Position numbers and translations under genes: made by a program. The notes under the pieces are model-generated. The model ran no database searches. It saw only the letters and a program-made list of their open reading frames with translations, and was not told the DNA's origin. Below are positions 48,726 through 58,542 of a stretch of 64,000 nucleotides of DNA, piece after piece. The DNA comes from Actinernus sp. WN-2022 (lineage: Eukaryota; Cnidaria; Anthozoa; Actiniaria; Actinernidae), in assembly GCA_030867875.1 (NCBI GenBank), contig JAOWCC010001634.1, positions 105,193,321 to 105,257,320 of the forward strand, written 5' to 3'. The number at the start of each line of letters is the position of its first letter. Within the stretch, counting starts at the first letter, position 1.

Positions 48726-49279
48726 ATGGACGGCGATTCGATTCAACCCCTTCTTCCATCAGCACCAAAACTCTATCCGCCGCTTGCTAGTGGCACTGGA
48801 AATAATTTTCGACTGAAAACAATCCGAGATACGCTTTCGGATATCGAAATTCAAGAAAAACACTATGAAGGCGTTCGTAAGAAATATGCGCGTTCTCAAG
48901 GAATAGTTCATGGTATCGCAGTGGTAACAGGAGGTCTATCTGTGATTTTATCTGGGTCTGGATTGGGAATAGCTTTAACTGGCTTTGGAATAGTGATTGG
49001 TTTACCACTTGGTGTTATTGGTGGCTTATGTGGATTAATTTCAGCATCTACGACCATTGGAGCTAAAAAATTAGGAATAATAATACGATTCGTGATCTAG
49101 TATCGAAAGCCTTGCATGATGAAAATATATCTGACTCTGAATACAGTATCATCCTCGCTGAAGCAGATAAATACGAGATTATGAGGTCTGAAATTCGCCG
49201 AGAGACTGAAGGACAAATAAGCGAAAAAAACGTGGAACAAATTCGCTCATCTTCGTTCACAGTCGGTGAATCATTTTAA
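48726..49279 (+). pseudogene. Hydrophobic Polinton membrane protein, frameshifted
   Basis: The ATG at 48726 gives MDGDSIQPLLPSAPKLYPPL, a proline-rich head. A helical segment (TIRDTLSDIEIQEKHYEGVR) follows, then a long glycine-rich membrane region (about residues 60-112: VHGIAVVTGGLSVILSGSGL and GLPLGVIGGLCGLI). The first frame stops at 49100. Coding-like sequence continues in another frame (NTIRDLVSKALHDENISDSE and on to TVGESF) to a TAA at 49277-49279, implying a frameshift near 49060-49080. The two satellite-embedded fragments downstream have the same bases at this point, so the shift is older than those duplications. The holin-like look is only an impression. Function unknown. Confidence 0.68.
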
Positions 49280-49410
49280 GAATGTTTCTATAGTGTTCCT
49301 TGTCCTTTTTACATTAGTAATAGTGTGTTTTGAAATTTTCTAGAGATGAATTTTGATGTTTAAATCGTAAACGGCTGATTCAAGGCGCTTTGAAAGTAAT
49401 TATGTAAAAA
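49280..49410. other. Spacer before hairpin array
   Basis: AT-rich sequence between the membrane-protein stop and the minisatellite. Nothing recognisable. Confidence 0.5.
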
Positions 49411-49740
49411 TGCGGTCCGACAAGGACCGGTTTGGTAATTCAGTATAAATTATGTAAGAATGCGGTCCGACAAGGACCGGTTTGATAATTCAGTATAAAT
49501 TATGTATGAATGCGGTCCGGCAATGACCGGTTTGGTAATTCAGTATAAATTATGTAAGAATGCGGTCCGGCAAGGACCGGTTTGGTAATTCAGTATAAAT
49601 TATGTAAGAATACGGTCCGACAAGGACCGGTTTGATAATTCAGTATAAATTATGTAAGAATGCGGTCCGGCAAGGACCGGTATGGTAATTCAGTATAAAT
49701 TATGTAAGAATGCGGTCCGACAAGGACCGTTTTCGTAATT
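49411..49740. repeat. Seven-unit 50-bp hairpin minisatellite
   Basis: Units start at 49411, 49461, 49511, 49561, 49611, 49661 and 49711. Each carries a perfect small stem, CGGTCC-GACAA-GGACCG (loop GACAA or GGCAA), followed by an AT-rich spacer GGTAATTCAGTATAAATTAT. One unit has CAATGACCGG in place of CAAGGACCGG. The array lies between two genes pointing at each other. It is present with the same unit variants in both downstream Polinton fragments. Confidence 0.95.
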
Positions 49741-49747
49741 GACATAC

Positions 49748-49753
49748 AATAAA
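49748..49753 (+). terminator. Possible polyadenylation signal AATAAA
   Basis: AATAAA in ACATACAATAAAAACTATT directly after the hairpin array. It would place the array in the 3' UTR of the plus-strand membrane-protein gene. Motif evidence only. Confidence 0.35.
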
Positions 49754-49806
49754 AACTATTTGTGTACATAGCACGTTGAAGTTGTTTTTCCCCAGTTCTT
49801 CCTCTA

Positions 49807-50825
49807 TCAGGATTTGTTCTTCTTGTGTATTTCACTATCGCTAGTTAGACCGTGTCTCATATAGATGGGCTCAAAGTGGGAATTGTAAGCAATCAACTCA
49901 TTGATAAAACGCACGACCGAACCCTTATGTATACCACACCGTTTAACAACGTCAATAAGAGACATACGAGATCCCGAACGATGTAGTACCTCGTAACTTG
50001 CTCCAACGACTTTAGTTCGAAGTATAGAGCTGGTACCTATATTGTTTTCTATTGCCGTATGAACAATCTCATAGACTATTTGTTGGACATTCTTAGGTAC
50101 TCCTTGTTTTCTATTGCCGTATGAACAATCTCATAGACTATTTGTTGGACATTCTTAGGTACTCCTTGGGGGTCGAGTTTAGCAAAAGTCGTTGCAATGT
50201 GAGGAGCTATTCGATCGGTATTCAAATCTATATCGATCTTATCGTCATCATGTAGAGAACGTATAAAGACATTTCCACGACATATGCTTTTATTGTTTAG
50301 TTGCATAAAACGAGCGACCTCTCCTTTAGATCGAATGAACCCACATTGTATACATGCTTGATAAAGTATAGCAGCTAAAATAGTTCGTTTCGCATAGCTA
50401 CGTTTGATACAAACTTTATGTACTTGAATGAATGCATCGGCTACGATTACTAATACATTTTTGGGAAACGAGAGGTCGCAATTTTGTTTATAAATAGTGT
50501 TGTATGCATGTAGTTCTCGCATAATCGTTCGTAGTTGTAAATCTTTGTTATCGCTTTGCTTTGGGATTGTGCGGTCTAGATCATGTTGATACCGAAAGCT
50601 ATCCGGCCCTACTATGCGTAACCGAGTAGTAAGATCGATAGTTGTTTCTTCACATGATTCAGTCTCGGAAACAAGACCACAGGTGGGACATATGAATTCC
50701 GTTCCTTGCATTTCCATCGGGTATAGACATTCGGAACATGTTTCACCAGTGTTAATATGTAACCGTGGTTTGATATGTAGGCTTGCACAAATTTCTGAAC
50801 CAAGTAATCTAATAAGGTCATCCAT
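49807..50825 (-). pseudogene. TFIIB-like transcription factor, broken copy
   Basis: Same gene as the intact copies at 57106-58062 and 62695-63651, but with a 62-bp tandem duplication (50043-50104 and 50105-50166) that shifts the frame after about residue 240. The zinc ribbon (C30, C33, C46, C49, followed by GLV) and the first cyclin-like repeat are retained. Most of the second cyclin-like repeat is out of frame. I use the ATG at 50825 (MDDLIRLLGSEI). A longer frame to 50924 exists, but it crosses the A/T hairpin and lacks family-like sequence. The domain reading is given under the intact copy. Confidence 0.76.
50043..50166. repeat. 62-bp tandem duplication in TFIIB-like gene
   Basis: TGTTTTCTATTGCCGTATGA and what follows appears at 50044 and again at 50106. 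The two downstream fragment copies have it once, so it arose only in the full-length element's lineage, or was lost from the others. Confidence 0.95.
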
Positions 50826-50874
50826 ACTAGTTGTATACCATATGCCTGTCAATTGTCCAATTGTTTGTTTGTTT

Positions 50875-50943
50875 AAAAAAAAAGAAAAAAAATGAAGAGA
50901 TGTCGCATAACAATTTCTCTTCATTCTTTTTTCTTTTTTTTTT
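50875..50943. other. A/T-rich long hairpin between minus-strand genes
   Basis: The left arm AAAAAAATGAAGAGA (with more A and one G before it) pairs with TCTCTTCATTCTTTTTT on the right, giving a stem of about 25 bp around a loop of about 15 bp (TGTCGCATAACAAT). It lies between the zinc-ribbon stop (50957) and the TFIIB-like ATG (50825). It is repeated unchanged in both downstream copies. It could end the upstream transcript or mark the downstream promoter. Confidence 0.72.
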
Positions 50944-50956
50944 CGTATCGTGATTT

Positions 50957-51289
50957 CTACTTATCCTCCGATTCTACTACATTTAGATCTTTATCACTAA
51001 TGGAGAGGTCATCCAATGCATTATAGAGATTGTGAATGTCCACCACATTTGGATCTTTCTCGTGATTCTCTAATTCCTTTAGACGTATGAGGTTCGCCAA
51101 CTCACTAGCCTCCTTAGCTATTTTCTCATTGAGTTTCTTCTTATTGTGAATGATACGGAGTCGAGGTGCACCACATCTTGCACAAAATTCGTGAATAGTA
51201 CGACAGCCTCGACCACACGTTAAACATGGAACGAATATGGCACATCTTCTTCCTATCTGGAAGTTATGTTGAGAGCAATACTCTGACAT
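50957..51289 (-). CDS. Small zinc-ribbon protein with coiled-coil tail
   Basis: An intact 110-residue frame, start ATG at 51289 (MSEYCSQHNFQIGRRCAIFV). A zinc ribbon is formed by C22-x2-C25 and C36-x2-C39-G (PCLTCGRG and EFCARCGAP), with more cysteines at 5, 16 and 29. A helical charged stretch follows (KLNEKIAKEASELANLIRLK, about residues 52-71), then an acidic tail. The gene is the outermost one at the right end, starting 16 bp inside the TIR, and lies just upstream of the TFIIB-like gene on the same strand. The family is not recognised. A partner of the TFIIB-like factor or a DNA/RNA-binding regulator would fit its place. The same protein is encoded in the copy at 58194-58526. Confidence 0.7.
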   Translation of the reverse strand: MSEYCSQHNFQIGRRCAIFVPCLTCGRGCRTIHEFCARCGAPRLRIIHNKKKLNEKIAKEASELANLIRLKELENHEKDPNVVDIHNLYNALDDLSISDKDLNVVESEDK

Positions 51290-51305
51290 CTTTGAACACT
51301 TCCTT

Positions 51306-51627
51306 ATACAATAAATGAACTATAGTAGTAAATAATACCTTATAAACATGTTTCTCTAATAGGAAGTTAAATGTAAAAAATATAACAAAAAAATAGTACA
51401 ACGAAACGGTTCTAATCCGTAAAAAAGCGGTAGAAACCGGTCTCTTAATATAATGTATAAATACAATAAATAAACTCTAGTAGAATACTAAATGCCGTGT
51501 TTTGGCCCACGTTGCATTTTTTTGTTGTATTTTCAACTAATGGACCCCGAACGAAGTGAGGATGTCCATTAGATGAAAAAAATAAAAATATATAACGTGG
51601 GCCAGAACAGGCATTTGATATACTACT
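51306..51627. repeat. Right terminal inverted repeat of Polinton
   Basis: This is the reverse complement of the left terminal repeat, ending in ATATACTACT. It begins 16 bp upstream of the zinc-ribbon gene start (minus strand), so both termini sit directly in front of an outward-proximal gene start. The right copy lacks one of the two CCTCACTTCGTTCGG units found in the left copy. Confidence 0.93.
51479..51627. repeat. Terminal palindrome inside right TIR
   Basis: The same fold-back structure as at the left tip, with arms AGTAGAATACTAAATGCCG and AGGCATTTGATATACTACT. Its loop holds a single CGAACGAAGTGAGG unit, so it is about 17 bp shorter than the left one. Confidence 0.82.
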
Positions 51628-51632
51628 GCTCC
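51628..51632. repeat. Right target-site duplication of Polinton
   Basis: GCTCC follows the right tip and continues as normal satellite (TTTCATATTTATACGG). It pairs with TCTCC on the left. Confidence 0.7.
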
Positions 51633-54600
51633 TTTCATATTTATACGGCGCAATGAAAAATCTTAATTTGAGCTCTCAAGCAGGAATCTGTTCGTTTAAA
51701 ACTTTTGACGGCGCAATTAAAAATCTTAATTAAAGCTCTCACAATTTTGCAGTTCTGCGAAAACCTTAATTTTTTAGGTTGCAAGCAGAAATCTTTGATT
51801 GGAAATTATAAGACGCAATGAAAAATCTTAATCTCTTGATTTGGAAATATTACGGCGGAATGAAAATTATAAGGCGCAATGAAAAATCTTAATCTCTTGA
51901 TTTGGAAATTTGACGGCGGAATGAAAATTTATAATTTTAGCCACCAACCACGAACCGCTCCTTTCATATTTATACGGCGCATTGAAAATCTTAATTTGAG
52001 CTCTCAAGCAGGAATCTGTTCGTTTCAAACTTTGCAGCTCTGCGAAAACCTTAATTTTAGATTGCGTTAGCACCAACTCTTCGATTGAAAATTATTAGGC
52101 GCAATGAAAAATCTTAATCTCTTGATATGGAAATTTGACGGCGAAATGAATATTTATAATTTTAGCCACCAACCACGAATCCCTCCTTTCATATTTATAC
52201 GGCGCAATGAAAAATCTTAATTTGAGCTCTCAAGCAGGAATCTGTTCGTTTCAAACTTTGCAGCTCTGCGAAAACCTTAATTTTAGATTGCGTTAGCACC
52301 AACTCTTCGATTGAAAATTATAACGCGCAATGAAAAATCTTAATCTCTTGATATGGAAATTTGACGGCGAAATGAAAATTTTAAGGCGCAATGAAAAATC
52401 TTAATCTCTTGATTTGGAAATTTGACGGCGGAATGAAAATTTATAATTTTAGCCACCAACCACGAACCGCTCCTTTCATATTTACACGGCGCAATGAAAA
52501 ATCTAAATTTGAGCTCTCAAGTAGGAATCTGTTCGTTTTAAACTTTTGACGGCGCAATTAAAGCTCTCACAATTTTGCAGTTCTGCGAAAACCTTATTTT
52601 TTTACGTTGCAAGCAGAAATCTTTGATTGGAAATTATAAGACGCAATGAAAAATCTTAATCTCCTGATTGGGAAATATTACGGCGGAATGAAAATTATAA
52701 GGCGCAATGAAAAATCTTAATCTCTTGATTTGGAAATTTGACGGCGGAATAAAAAATTATAATTTTAGCCACCAACCACGAACCGCTCCTTTCATATTTA
52801 TACGGCGCAATGAAAAATCTTAATTTGAGCTCTCAAGCTGGAATCTGTTCGTTTTAAACTTTTGACGGCGCAATTAAAAATCTTAATTGAAGCTCTCACA
52901 ATTTTGCAGTTCTGCGAAAACCTTAATATTAGATTGGAAGCAGAAATCTTTGATTGGAAATTATAAGACGCAATGAAAAATCTTAATCTCCTGATTGGGA
53001 AATATTACGGCGGAATGAAAATTATAAGGCGCAATGAAAAATCTTAATCTCTTGATTTGGAAATTTGACGTCGGAATGAAAATTTATAATTTTAGCCACC
53101 AACCACGAACCGCTCCTTTCATATTTATACGGCGCAATGAAAAATCTTAATTTGAGCTCTCAAGCTGGAATCTGTTCGTTTTAAGCTTTTGACGGCGCAA
53201 TTAAAAATCTTAATTGAAGCTCTCATAATTTTGAAGTTCTGCGAAAACCTTAATTTTAGATTGGAAGCAGAAATCTTTCATTGGAAATTATAAGACGCAA
53301 AGAAAAAGCTTAATCTCTTGATATGGAAATTTGACGGCGAAATGAAAATTTATAATTTTAGCCACCAACCACGAATCCCTCCTTTCATATTTATACGGCG
53401 CATTGAAAATCTTAATTTGAGCTCTCAAGCAGGAATCTGTTCGTTTCAAACTTTGCAGCTCTGCGAAAACCTTAATTTTAGATTGCGTTAGCACCAACTC
53501 TTCGATTGAAAATTATAAGGCGCAATGAAAAATCTTAATCTCTTGATATGGAAATTTGACGGCGAAATGAATATTTATAATTTTAGCCACCAACCACGAA
53601 CCGCTCCTTTCATATTTATACGGCGCAAAGAAAAATCTTAATTTGAGCTCTCAAGCAGGAATCTGTTCGTTTCAAACTTTTGACGGCGCAATTAAAAATC
53701 TTAATTGAAGCTCTCACAATTTTTCAGTTCTGCGAAAACCTTAATTTTTTAGGTTGCAAACAGAAATCTTTGATTGGAAATTATAAGACGCAATGAAAAA
53801 TCTTAATCTCTTGATTTGGAAATATTACGGCGGAATGAAAATTATAAGGCGCAATGAAAAATCTTAATCTCTTGATTTGGAAATTTGACGGTGGAATGAA
53901 AATTTATAATTTTAGCCACCAACCAGGAATCCCTCCTTCCATATTTATAGGGCGCATTGAAAATCTTAATTTGAGCTCTCAAGCAAGAATCTGTTCGTTT
54001 CAAACTTTGCAGCTCTGCGAAAACCTTAATTTTAGATTGCGTTAACACCAACTCTTCGATTGAAAATTATAAGGCGCAATGAAAAATCTTAATCTCTTGA
54101 TATGGAAATTTGACGGCGAAATGAATATTTATAATTTTAGCCACCAACTACGAATCCCTCCTTTCATATTTATGCGGCGCAATGAAAAATCTTAATTTGA
54201 GCTCTCAAGCAGGAATCTGTTCGTTTCAAACTTTGCAGCTCTGCGAAAACCTTAATTTTAGATTGCGTTAGCACCAACTCTTCGATTGAAAATTATAACG
54301 CGCAATGAAAAATCTTAATCTCTTGATATGGAAATTTGACGGCGAAATGAAAATTTTAAGGCGCAATGAAAAATCTTAATCTCTTGATTTGGAAATTTGA
54401 CGGCGGAATGAAAATTTATAATTTTAGCCACCAACCACGAACCGCTCCTTTCATATTTACACGGCGCAATGAAAAATCTTAATTTGAGCTCTCAAGTAGG
54501 AATCTGTTCGTTTTAAACTTTTGACGGCGCAATTAAAGCTCTCACAATTTTGCAGTTCTGCGAAAACCTTATTTTTTTACGTTGCAAGCAGAAATCTTTG

Positions 54601-56290
54601 ATTGGAAATTATAAGACGCAATGAAAAATCTTAATCTCCTGATTGGGAAATATTACGGCGGAATGAAAATTTATAATTTTAGCCACCAACCACGAATCCC
54701 TCCTTTCATATTTATAGGGCGCATTGAAAATCTTTATTTGAGCTCTGAAGCAGGAATCTGTTCGTTTTAAACTTTTGACGGCGCAATTAAAAATCTTAAT
54801 TGAAGCTCTCACAATTTTGCAGTTCTGCGAAAACCTTATTTTTTTAGGTTGCAAGCAGAAATCTTTGATTGGAAATTATAAGACGCAATGAAAAATCTTA
54901 ATCTCTTGATTTGGAAATATTACGGCGGAATGAAAATTATAAGGCGCAATGAAAAATCTTAATCTCTTGATTTGGAAATTTGACGTCGGAATGAAAATTT
55001 ATAATTTTAGCCACCAACCACGAACCGCTCCTTTCATATTTATACGGCGCAATGAAAAATCTTAATTTGAGCTCTCAAGCTGGAATCTGTTCGTTTTAAG
55101 CTTTTGACGGCGCAATTAAAAATCTTAATTGAAGCTCTCATAATTTTGAAGTTCTGCGAAAACCTTAATTTTAGATTGGAAGCAGAAATCTTTCATTGGA
55201 AATTATAAGACGCAAAGAAAAAGCTTAATCTCTTGATATGGAAATTTGACGGCGAAATGAAAATTTATAATTTTAGCCACCAACCACGAATCCCTCCTTT
55301 CATATTTATACGGCGCATTGAAAATCTTAATTTGAGCTCTCAAGCAGGAATCTGTTCGTTTCAAACTTTGCAGCTCTGCGAAAACCTTAATTTTAGATTG
55401 CGTTAGCACCAACTCTTCGATTGAAAATTATAAGGCGCAATGAAAAATCTTAATCTCTTGATATGGAAATTTGACGGCGAAATGAATATTTATAATTTTA
55501 GCCACCAACCACGAACCGCTCCTTTCATATTTATACGGCGCATTGAAAATCTTAATTTGAGCTCTCAAGCAGGAATCTGTTCGTTTTAAACTTTTGACGG
55601 CGCAATTAAAGCTCTCACAATTTTGCAGTTCTGCGAAAACCTTATTTTTTTACGTTGCAAGCAGAAATCTTTGATTGGAAATTATAAGACGCAATGAAAA
55701 ATCTTAATCTCCTGATTGGGAAATATTACGGAGGAATGAAAATTTATAATTTTAGCCACCAACCACGAATCCCTCCTTTCATATTTATAGGGCGCATTGA
55801 AAATCTTAATTTGAGCTCTCAAGCAGGAATGTGTTCGTTTTAAACTTTTGACGGCGCAATTAAAAATCTTAATTGAAGCTCTCACAATTTTGCAGTTCTG
55901 CGAAAACCTTATTTTTTTAGGTTGCAAGCAGAAATCTTTGATTGGAAATTATAAGACGCAATGAAAAATCTTAATCTCTTCATTTGGAAATATTACCGCG
56001 GAATGAAAATTATAAGGCGCAATGAAAAATCTTAATCTCTTGATTTGGAAATTTGACGGCGGAATGAAAATTTATAATTTTAGCCACCAACCAGGAATCC
56101 CTCCTTCCATATTTATAGGGCGCATTGAAAATCTTAATTTGAGCTCTCAAGCAAGAATCTGTTCGTTTCAAACTTTGCAGCTCTGCGAAAACCTTAATTT
56201 TAGATTGCGTTAACACCAACTCTTCGATTGAAAATTATAAGGCGCAATGAAAAATCTTAATCTCTTGATATGGAAATTTGACGGCGAAAT
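51633..56290. repeat. AT-rich satellite between Polinton and fragment copy 1
   Basis: The same four-block satellite as on the left side, continuing in phase from the Polinton target site. Here several units carry GCGTTAGCACC (one extra T relative to the left array), a local variant type. Segments recur with long spacing: the AAAAAGCTTAATCTCTTG variant is at 53304 and 55219, 1915 bp apart. No genes. Confidence 0.95.
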
Positions 56291-56578
56291 AGTGATTGGT
56301 TTACCACTTGGTGTTATTGGTGGCTTATGTGGATTAATTTCAGCATCTACGACCATTGGAGCTAAAAAATTAGGAATAATAATACGATTCGTGATCTAGT
56401 ATCGAAAGCCTTGCATGATGAAAATATATCTGACTCTGAATACAGTATCATCCTCGCTGAAGCAGATAAATACGAGATTATGAGGTCTGAAATTCGCCGA
56501 GAGACTGAAGGACAAATAAGCGAAAAAAACGTGGAACAAATTCGCTCATCTTCGTTCACAGTCGGTGAATCATTTTAA
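56291..56578 (+). pseudogene. 3' fragment of Polinton membrane-protein gene
   Basis: Corresponds to 48992-49279 of the full element, including the same frame change. It has no start and no promoter, and is fused to satellite at its left end. Confidence 0.85.
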
Positions 56579-56709
56579 GAATGTTTCTATAGTGTTCCTT
56601 GTCCTTTTTACATTAGTAATAGTGTGTTTTGAAATTTTCTAGAGATGAATTTTGATGTTTAAATCGTAAACGGCTGATTCAAGGCGCTTTGAAAGTAATT
56701 ATGTAAAAA

Positions 56710-57039
56710 TGCGGTCCGACAAGGACCGGTTTGGTAATTCAGTATAAATTATGTAAGAATGCGGTCCGACAAGGACCGGTTTGATAATTCAGTATAAATT
56801 ATGTATGAATGCGGTCCGGCAATGACCGGTTTGGTAATTCAGTATAAATTATGTAAGAATGCGGTCCGGCAAGGACCGGTTTGGTAATTCAGTATAAATT
56901 ATGTAAGAATACGGTCCGACAAGGACCGGTTTGATAATTCAGTATAAATTATGTAAGAATGCGGTCCGGCAAGGACCGGTATGGTAATTCAGTATAAATT
57001 ATGTAAGAATGCGGTCCGACAAGGACCGTTTTCGTAATT
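56710..57039. repeat. Hairpin minisatellite, fragment copy 1
   Basis: Seven 50-bp units identical in order and variants to 49411-49740, including the single CAATGACCGG unit. Confidence 0.95.
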
Positions 57040-57105
57040 GACATACAATAAAAACTATTTGTGTACATAGCACGTTGAAGTTGTTTTTCCCCAGTTCTTC
57101 CTCTA

Positions 57106-58062
57106 TCAGGATTTGTTCTTCTTGTGTATTTCACTATCGCTAGTTAGACCGTGTCTCATATAGATGGGCTCAAAGTGGGAATTGTAAGCAATCAACTCAT
57201 TGATAAAACGCACGACCGAACCCTTATGTATACCACACCGTTTAACAACGTCAATAAGAGACATACGAGATCCCGAACGATGTAGTACCTCGTAACTTGC
57301 TCCAACGACTTTAGTTCGAAGTATAGAGCTGGTACCTATATTGTTTTCTATTGCCGTATGAACAATCTCATAGACTATTTGTTGGACATTCTTAGGTACT
57401 CCTTGGGGGTCGAGTTTAGCAAAAGTCGTTGCAATGTGAGGAGCTATTCGATCGGTATTCAAATCTATATCGATCTTATCGTCATCATGTAGAGAACGTA
57501 TAAAGACATTTCCACGACATATGCTTTTATTGTTTAGTTGCATAAAACGAGCGACCTCTCCTTTAGATAGAATGAACCCACATTGTATACATGCTTGATA
57601 AAGTATAGCAGCTAAAATAGTTCGTTTCGCATAGCTACGTTTGATACAAACTTTATGTACTTGAATGAATGCATCGGCTACGATTACTAATACATTTGTG
57701 GGAAACGAGAGGTCGCAATTTTGTTTATAAATAGTGTTGTATGCATGTAGTTCTCGCATAATCGTTCGTAGTTGTAAATCTTTGTTATCGCTTTGCTTTG
57801 GGATTGTGCGGTCTAGATCATGTTGATACCGAAAGCTATCCGGCCCTACTATGCGTAACCGAGTAGTAAGATCGATAGTTGTTTCTTCACATGATTCAGT
57901 CTCGGAAACAAGACCACAGGTGGGACATATGAATTCCGTTCCTTGCATTTCCATCGGGTATAGACATTCGGAACATGTTTCACCAGTGTTAATATGTAAC
58001 CGTGGTTTGATATGTAGGCTTGCACAAATTTCTGAACCAAGTAATCTAATAAGGACATCCAT
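57106..58062 (-). CDS. TFIIB-like transcription initiation factor, intact
   Basis: 318 residues from the ATG at 58062 (MDVLIRLLGSEI). The N-terminal zinc ribbon is C30-x2-C33-x12-C46-x2-C49 followed by GLV, the CGLV end being typical of TFIIB/Brf ribbons. A first cyclin-like repeat lies at about 105-195 with SYAKRTILAAILYQACIQCG, matching the TFIIB pattern in which Ala-rich helices precede a Cys-x-x-x-Gly. A second lies at about 207-295 (KVVGASYEVLHRSG, then LIDVVKRCGIHKGSVVRFIN). General TFIIB bridges promoter DNA and RNA polymerase II; here it may direct transcription of Polinton genes. It is not a known core Polinton gene to my knowledge. The C-terminus is basic (HKKNKS). Brf-like or viral TFIIB-like factors are alternatives. 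Confidence 0.78.
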   Translation of the reverse strand: MDVLIRLLGSEICASLHIKPRLHINTGETCSECLYPMEMQGTEFICPTCGLVSETESCEETTIDLTTRLRIVGPDSFRYQHDLDRTIPKQSDNKDLQLRTIMRELHAYNTIYKQNCDLSFPTNVLVIVADAFIQVHKVCIKRSYAKRTILAAILYQACIQCGFILSKGEVARFMQLNNKSICRGNVFIRSLHDDDKIDIDLNTDRIAPHIATTFAKLDPQGVPKNVQQIVYEIVHTAIENNIGTSSILRTKVVGASYEVLHRSGSRMSLIDVVKRCGIHKGSVVRFINELIAYNSHFEPIYMRHGLTSDSEIHKKNKS

Positions 58063-58193
58063 ACTAGTTGTATACCATATGCCTGTCAATTGTCCAATTG
58101 TTTGTTTGTTTAAAAAAAAAGAAAAAAAATGAAGAGATGTCGCATAACAATTTCTCTTCATTCTTTTTTCTTTTTTTTTTCGTATCGTGATTT

Positions 58194-58526
58194 CTACTTA
58201 TCCTCCGATTCTACTACATTTAGATCTTTATCACTAATGGAGAGGTCATCCAATGCATTATAGAGATTGTGAATGTCCACCACATTTGGATCTTTCTCGT
58301 GATTCTCTAATTCCTTTAGACGTATGAGGTTCGCCAACTCACTAGCCTCCTTAGCTATTTTCTCATTGAGTTTCTTCTTATTGTGAATGATACGGAGTCG
58401 AGGTGCACCACATCTTGCACAAAATTCGTGAATAGTACGACAGCCTCGACCACACGTTAAACATGGAACGAATATGGCACATCTTCTTCCTATCTGGAAG
58501 TTATGTTGAGAGCAATACTCTGACAT
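58194..58526 (-). CDS. Small zinc-ribbon protein, fragment copy 1
   Basis: Same 110-residue protein as at 50957-51289, with the C22/C25/C36/C39 ribbon intact. It starts 17 bp from the truncated element's TIR and lies upstream of the intact TFIIB-like gene, so both genes still have their original upstream sequence. Confidence 0.7.
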   Translation of the reverse strand: MSEYCSQHNFQIGRRCAIFVPCLTCGRGCRTIHEFCARCGAPRLRIIHNKKKLNEKIAKEASELANLIRLKELENHEKDPNVVDIHNLYNALDDLSISDKDLNVVESEDK

Positions 58527-58542
58527 CTTTGAACACTTCCTT

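Larger units (their letters stand above)
31777..51627. mobile_element. Full-length Maverick/Polinton element
   Basis: A 19.85-kb element with AG...CT termini and terminal inverted repeats, inserted in satellite. It carries the hallmark set: protein-primed DNA polymerase B, retroviral-type integrase, packaging ATPase and capsid-like proteins. The satellite motif CGAACCGCTCCTTTCAT is split by it, reading CGAACCTCTCC on the left and GCTCCTTTCAT on the right. Many genes carry frameshifts or stops, and a 4.99-kb transposon lies inside it, so this copy looks unable to move by itself. I could not recognise the usual Polinton cysteine protease. Confidence 0.96.

Noticed and set aside
49411..49740. 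CRISPR-like look of the 50-bp repeat array
   Set aside because: The spacers are as conserved as the stems, so there are no unique spacers; it is a minisatellite in a eukaryotic element.
49650..49835. Minus-strand frame over the hairpin array (also in both copies)
   Set aside because: It is out of frame with the TFIIB-like gene end and partly made of minisatellite.
50614..50895. Plus-strand frame opposite the TFIIB-like gene (also in both copies)
   Set aside because: Antisense shadow of the zinc-ribbon region; no family resemblance.
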